Assembly: GCA_963514095.1 (NCBI GenBank)
Contig: OY741267.1
Coordinates: 9,145,454 to 9,209,453, forward strand
Direction: 5' to 3'
Origin: Eutrigla gurnardus
Lineage: Eukaryota > Chordata > Actinopteri > Perciformes > Triglidae
Length of the DNA stretch: 64,000 bases
Positions 63,739-64,000 of the stretch are shown here, piece after piece. Under the pieces are notes generated by a model. The model saw only the letters and a program-made list of their open reading frames with translations, did no database searches and was not told where the DNA came from. The first letter of the stretch is position 1; every line of letters starts with the position of its first letter. The translations under genes and the position numbers were made by a program.

Positions 63739-64000
63739 CTCAATGCTTCTACAGCAGAACTGAAACTGGAACGATACGAGGAGACAAAAATGTTGTGGTC
63801 CAAATTTCAAAAGAACTACTGAACAAATTAGCTAATATTGTGTTGATTAACCTCATTTGTTGTGTTTTTTACTCTCATTTGAAAAAAAGCTGTTTTTTTG
63901 TTGTTGGTTGATCCAAGAAAATATGTAAAAAAAAAAATCATCCCCTGTTGTGTGCAAGCTGAATTCCTGTCATGTCAGACCCTTTTCCACCTCAAGAACT
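63739..64000 (+). other. cyrib-like: CYRI 3' UTR, incomplete
   Basis: Follows the TAG stop and runs to the window edge. I see no AATAAA before the edge, so the poly(A) site lies outside. Confidence 0.8.

Overview
The window reads as a chromosomal segment of a ray-finned (teleost, probably spiny-rayed) fish. The evidence is two multi-exon vertebrate genes with GT-AG introns, a dense mix of fish-type transposons (Tc1/mariner, hAT, L2-like LINE, a Gypsy gag remnant, tRNA-derived SINEs), and long (CA)n and (AT)n microsatellites. I see nothing prokaryotic, and most open frames here are chance frames through repeats.

Two genes are fully resolved. On the minus strand, phb2 (prohibitin-2) lies between about 33.75 and 52.0 kb. 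Its ten coding exons join in frame to a 302-residue protein. On the plus strand, a CYRI/FAM49 gene (CYFIP-related Rac1 interactor, closest to CYRIB with some CYRIA-like residues) runs from a non-coding first exon near 53.6 kb through ten coding exons (57252-63738) to a 326-residue protein. The 3' UTR runs off the window. The genes are head to head: phb2 has a GC-rich, TATA-less promoter with ETS- and CRE-like sites, and the CYRI gene has a TATA-like and CCAAT-type promoter about 1.6 kb away. Prohibitin-2 is a mitochondrial inner-membrane scaffold and CYRI a membrane-anchored brake on Rac1-driven actin assembly, so no joint pathway is implied.

The first 33 kb holds no gene I can name. Left to right it contains degenerate T-rich repeats; a hAT element with an 8-bp target duplication (3638-4786); a minus-strand L2-like LINE (6465-8030); a SINE; a second hAT with perfect 8-bp duplications (9127-9900) inserted in an old reading frame; a 1.7-kb array of a 20-bp minisatellite (10268-11997); a possible terminal exon of an unknown minus-strand gene (12822-12902); a possible solo LTR (15288-16348); a large interspersed repeat (17834-19545); retroelement fragments (21.2-22.5 kb); two Tc1-type relics; a 50-bp minisatellite (28628-29380); and a GC-rich promoter-like block (29.8-31.2 kb) with a possible conserved non-coding element at 32.46-32.76 kb.

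The phb2 introns hold a Tc1 element with both ends (40667-41899), a hAT element (41967-43091), and another hAT (47338-48473) carrying a coding-like coiled-coil fragment and a 59-bp inverted repeat. Several splice acceptors in both genes are built from or abut TG microsatellites, the most extreme being phb2 exon 8 with about 125 bp of (TG)n followed by (TC)n. That splice-site architecture, the transposon-borne coding fragment, and the shared origin of two minisatellites are the observations most worth following. I found no evidence of a new multi-gene system.
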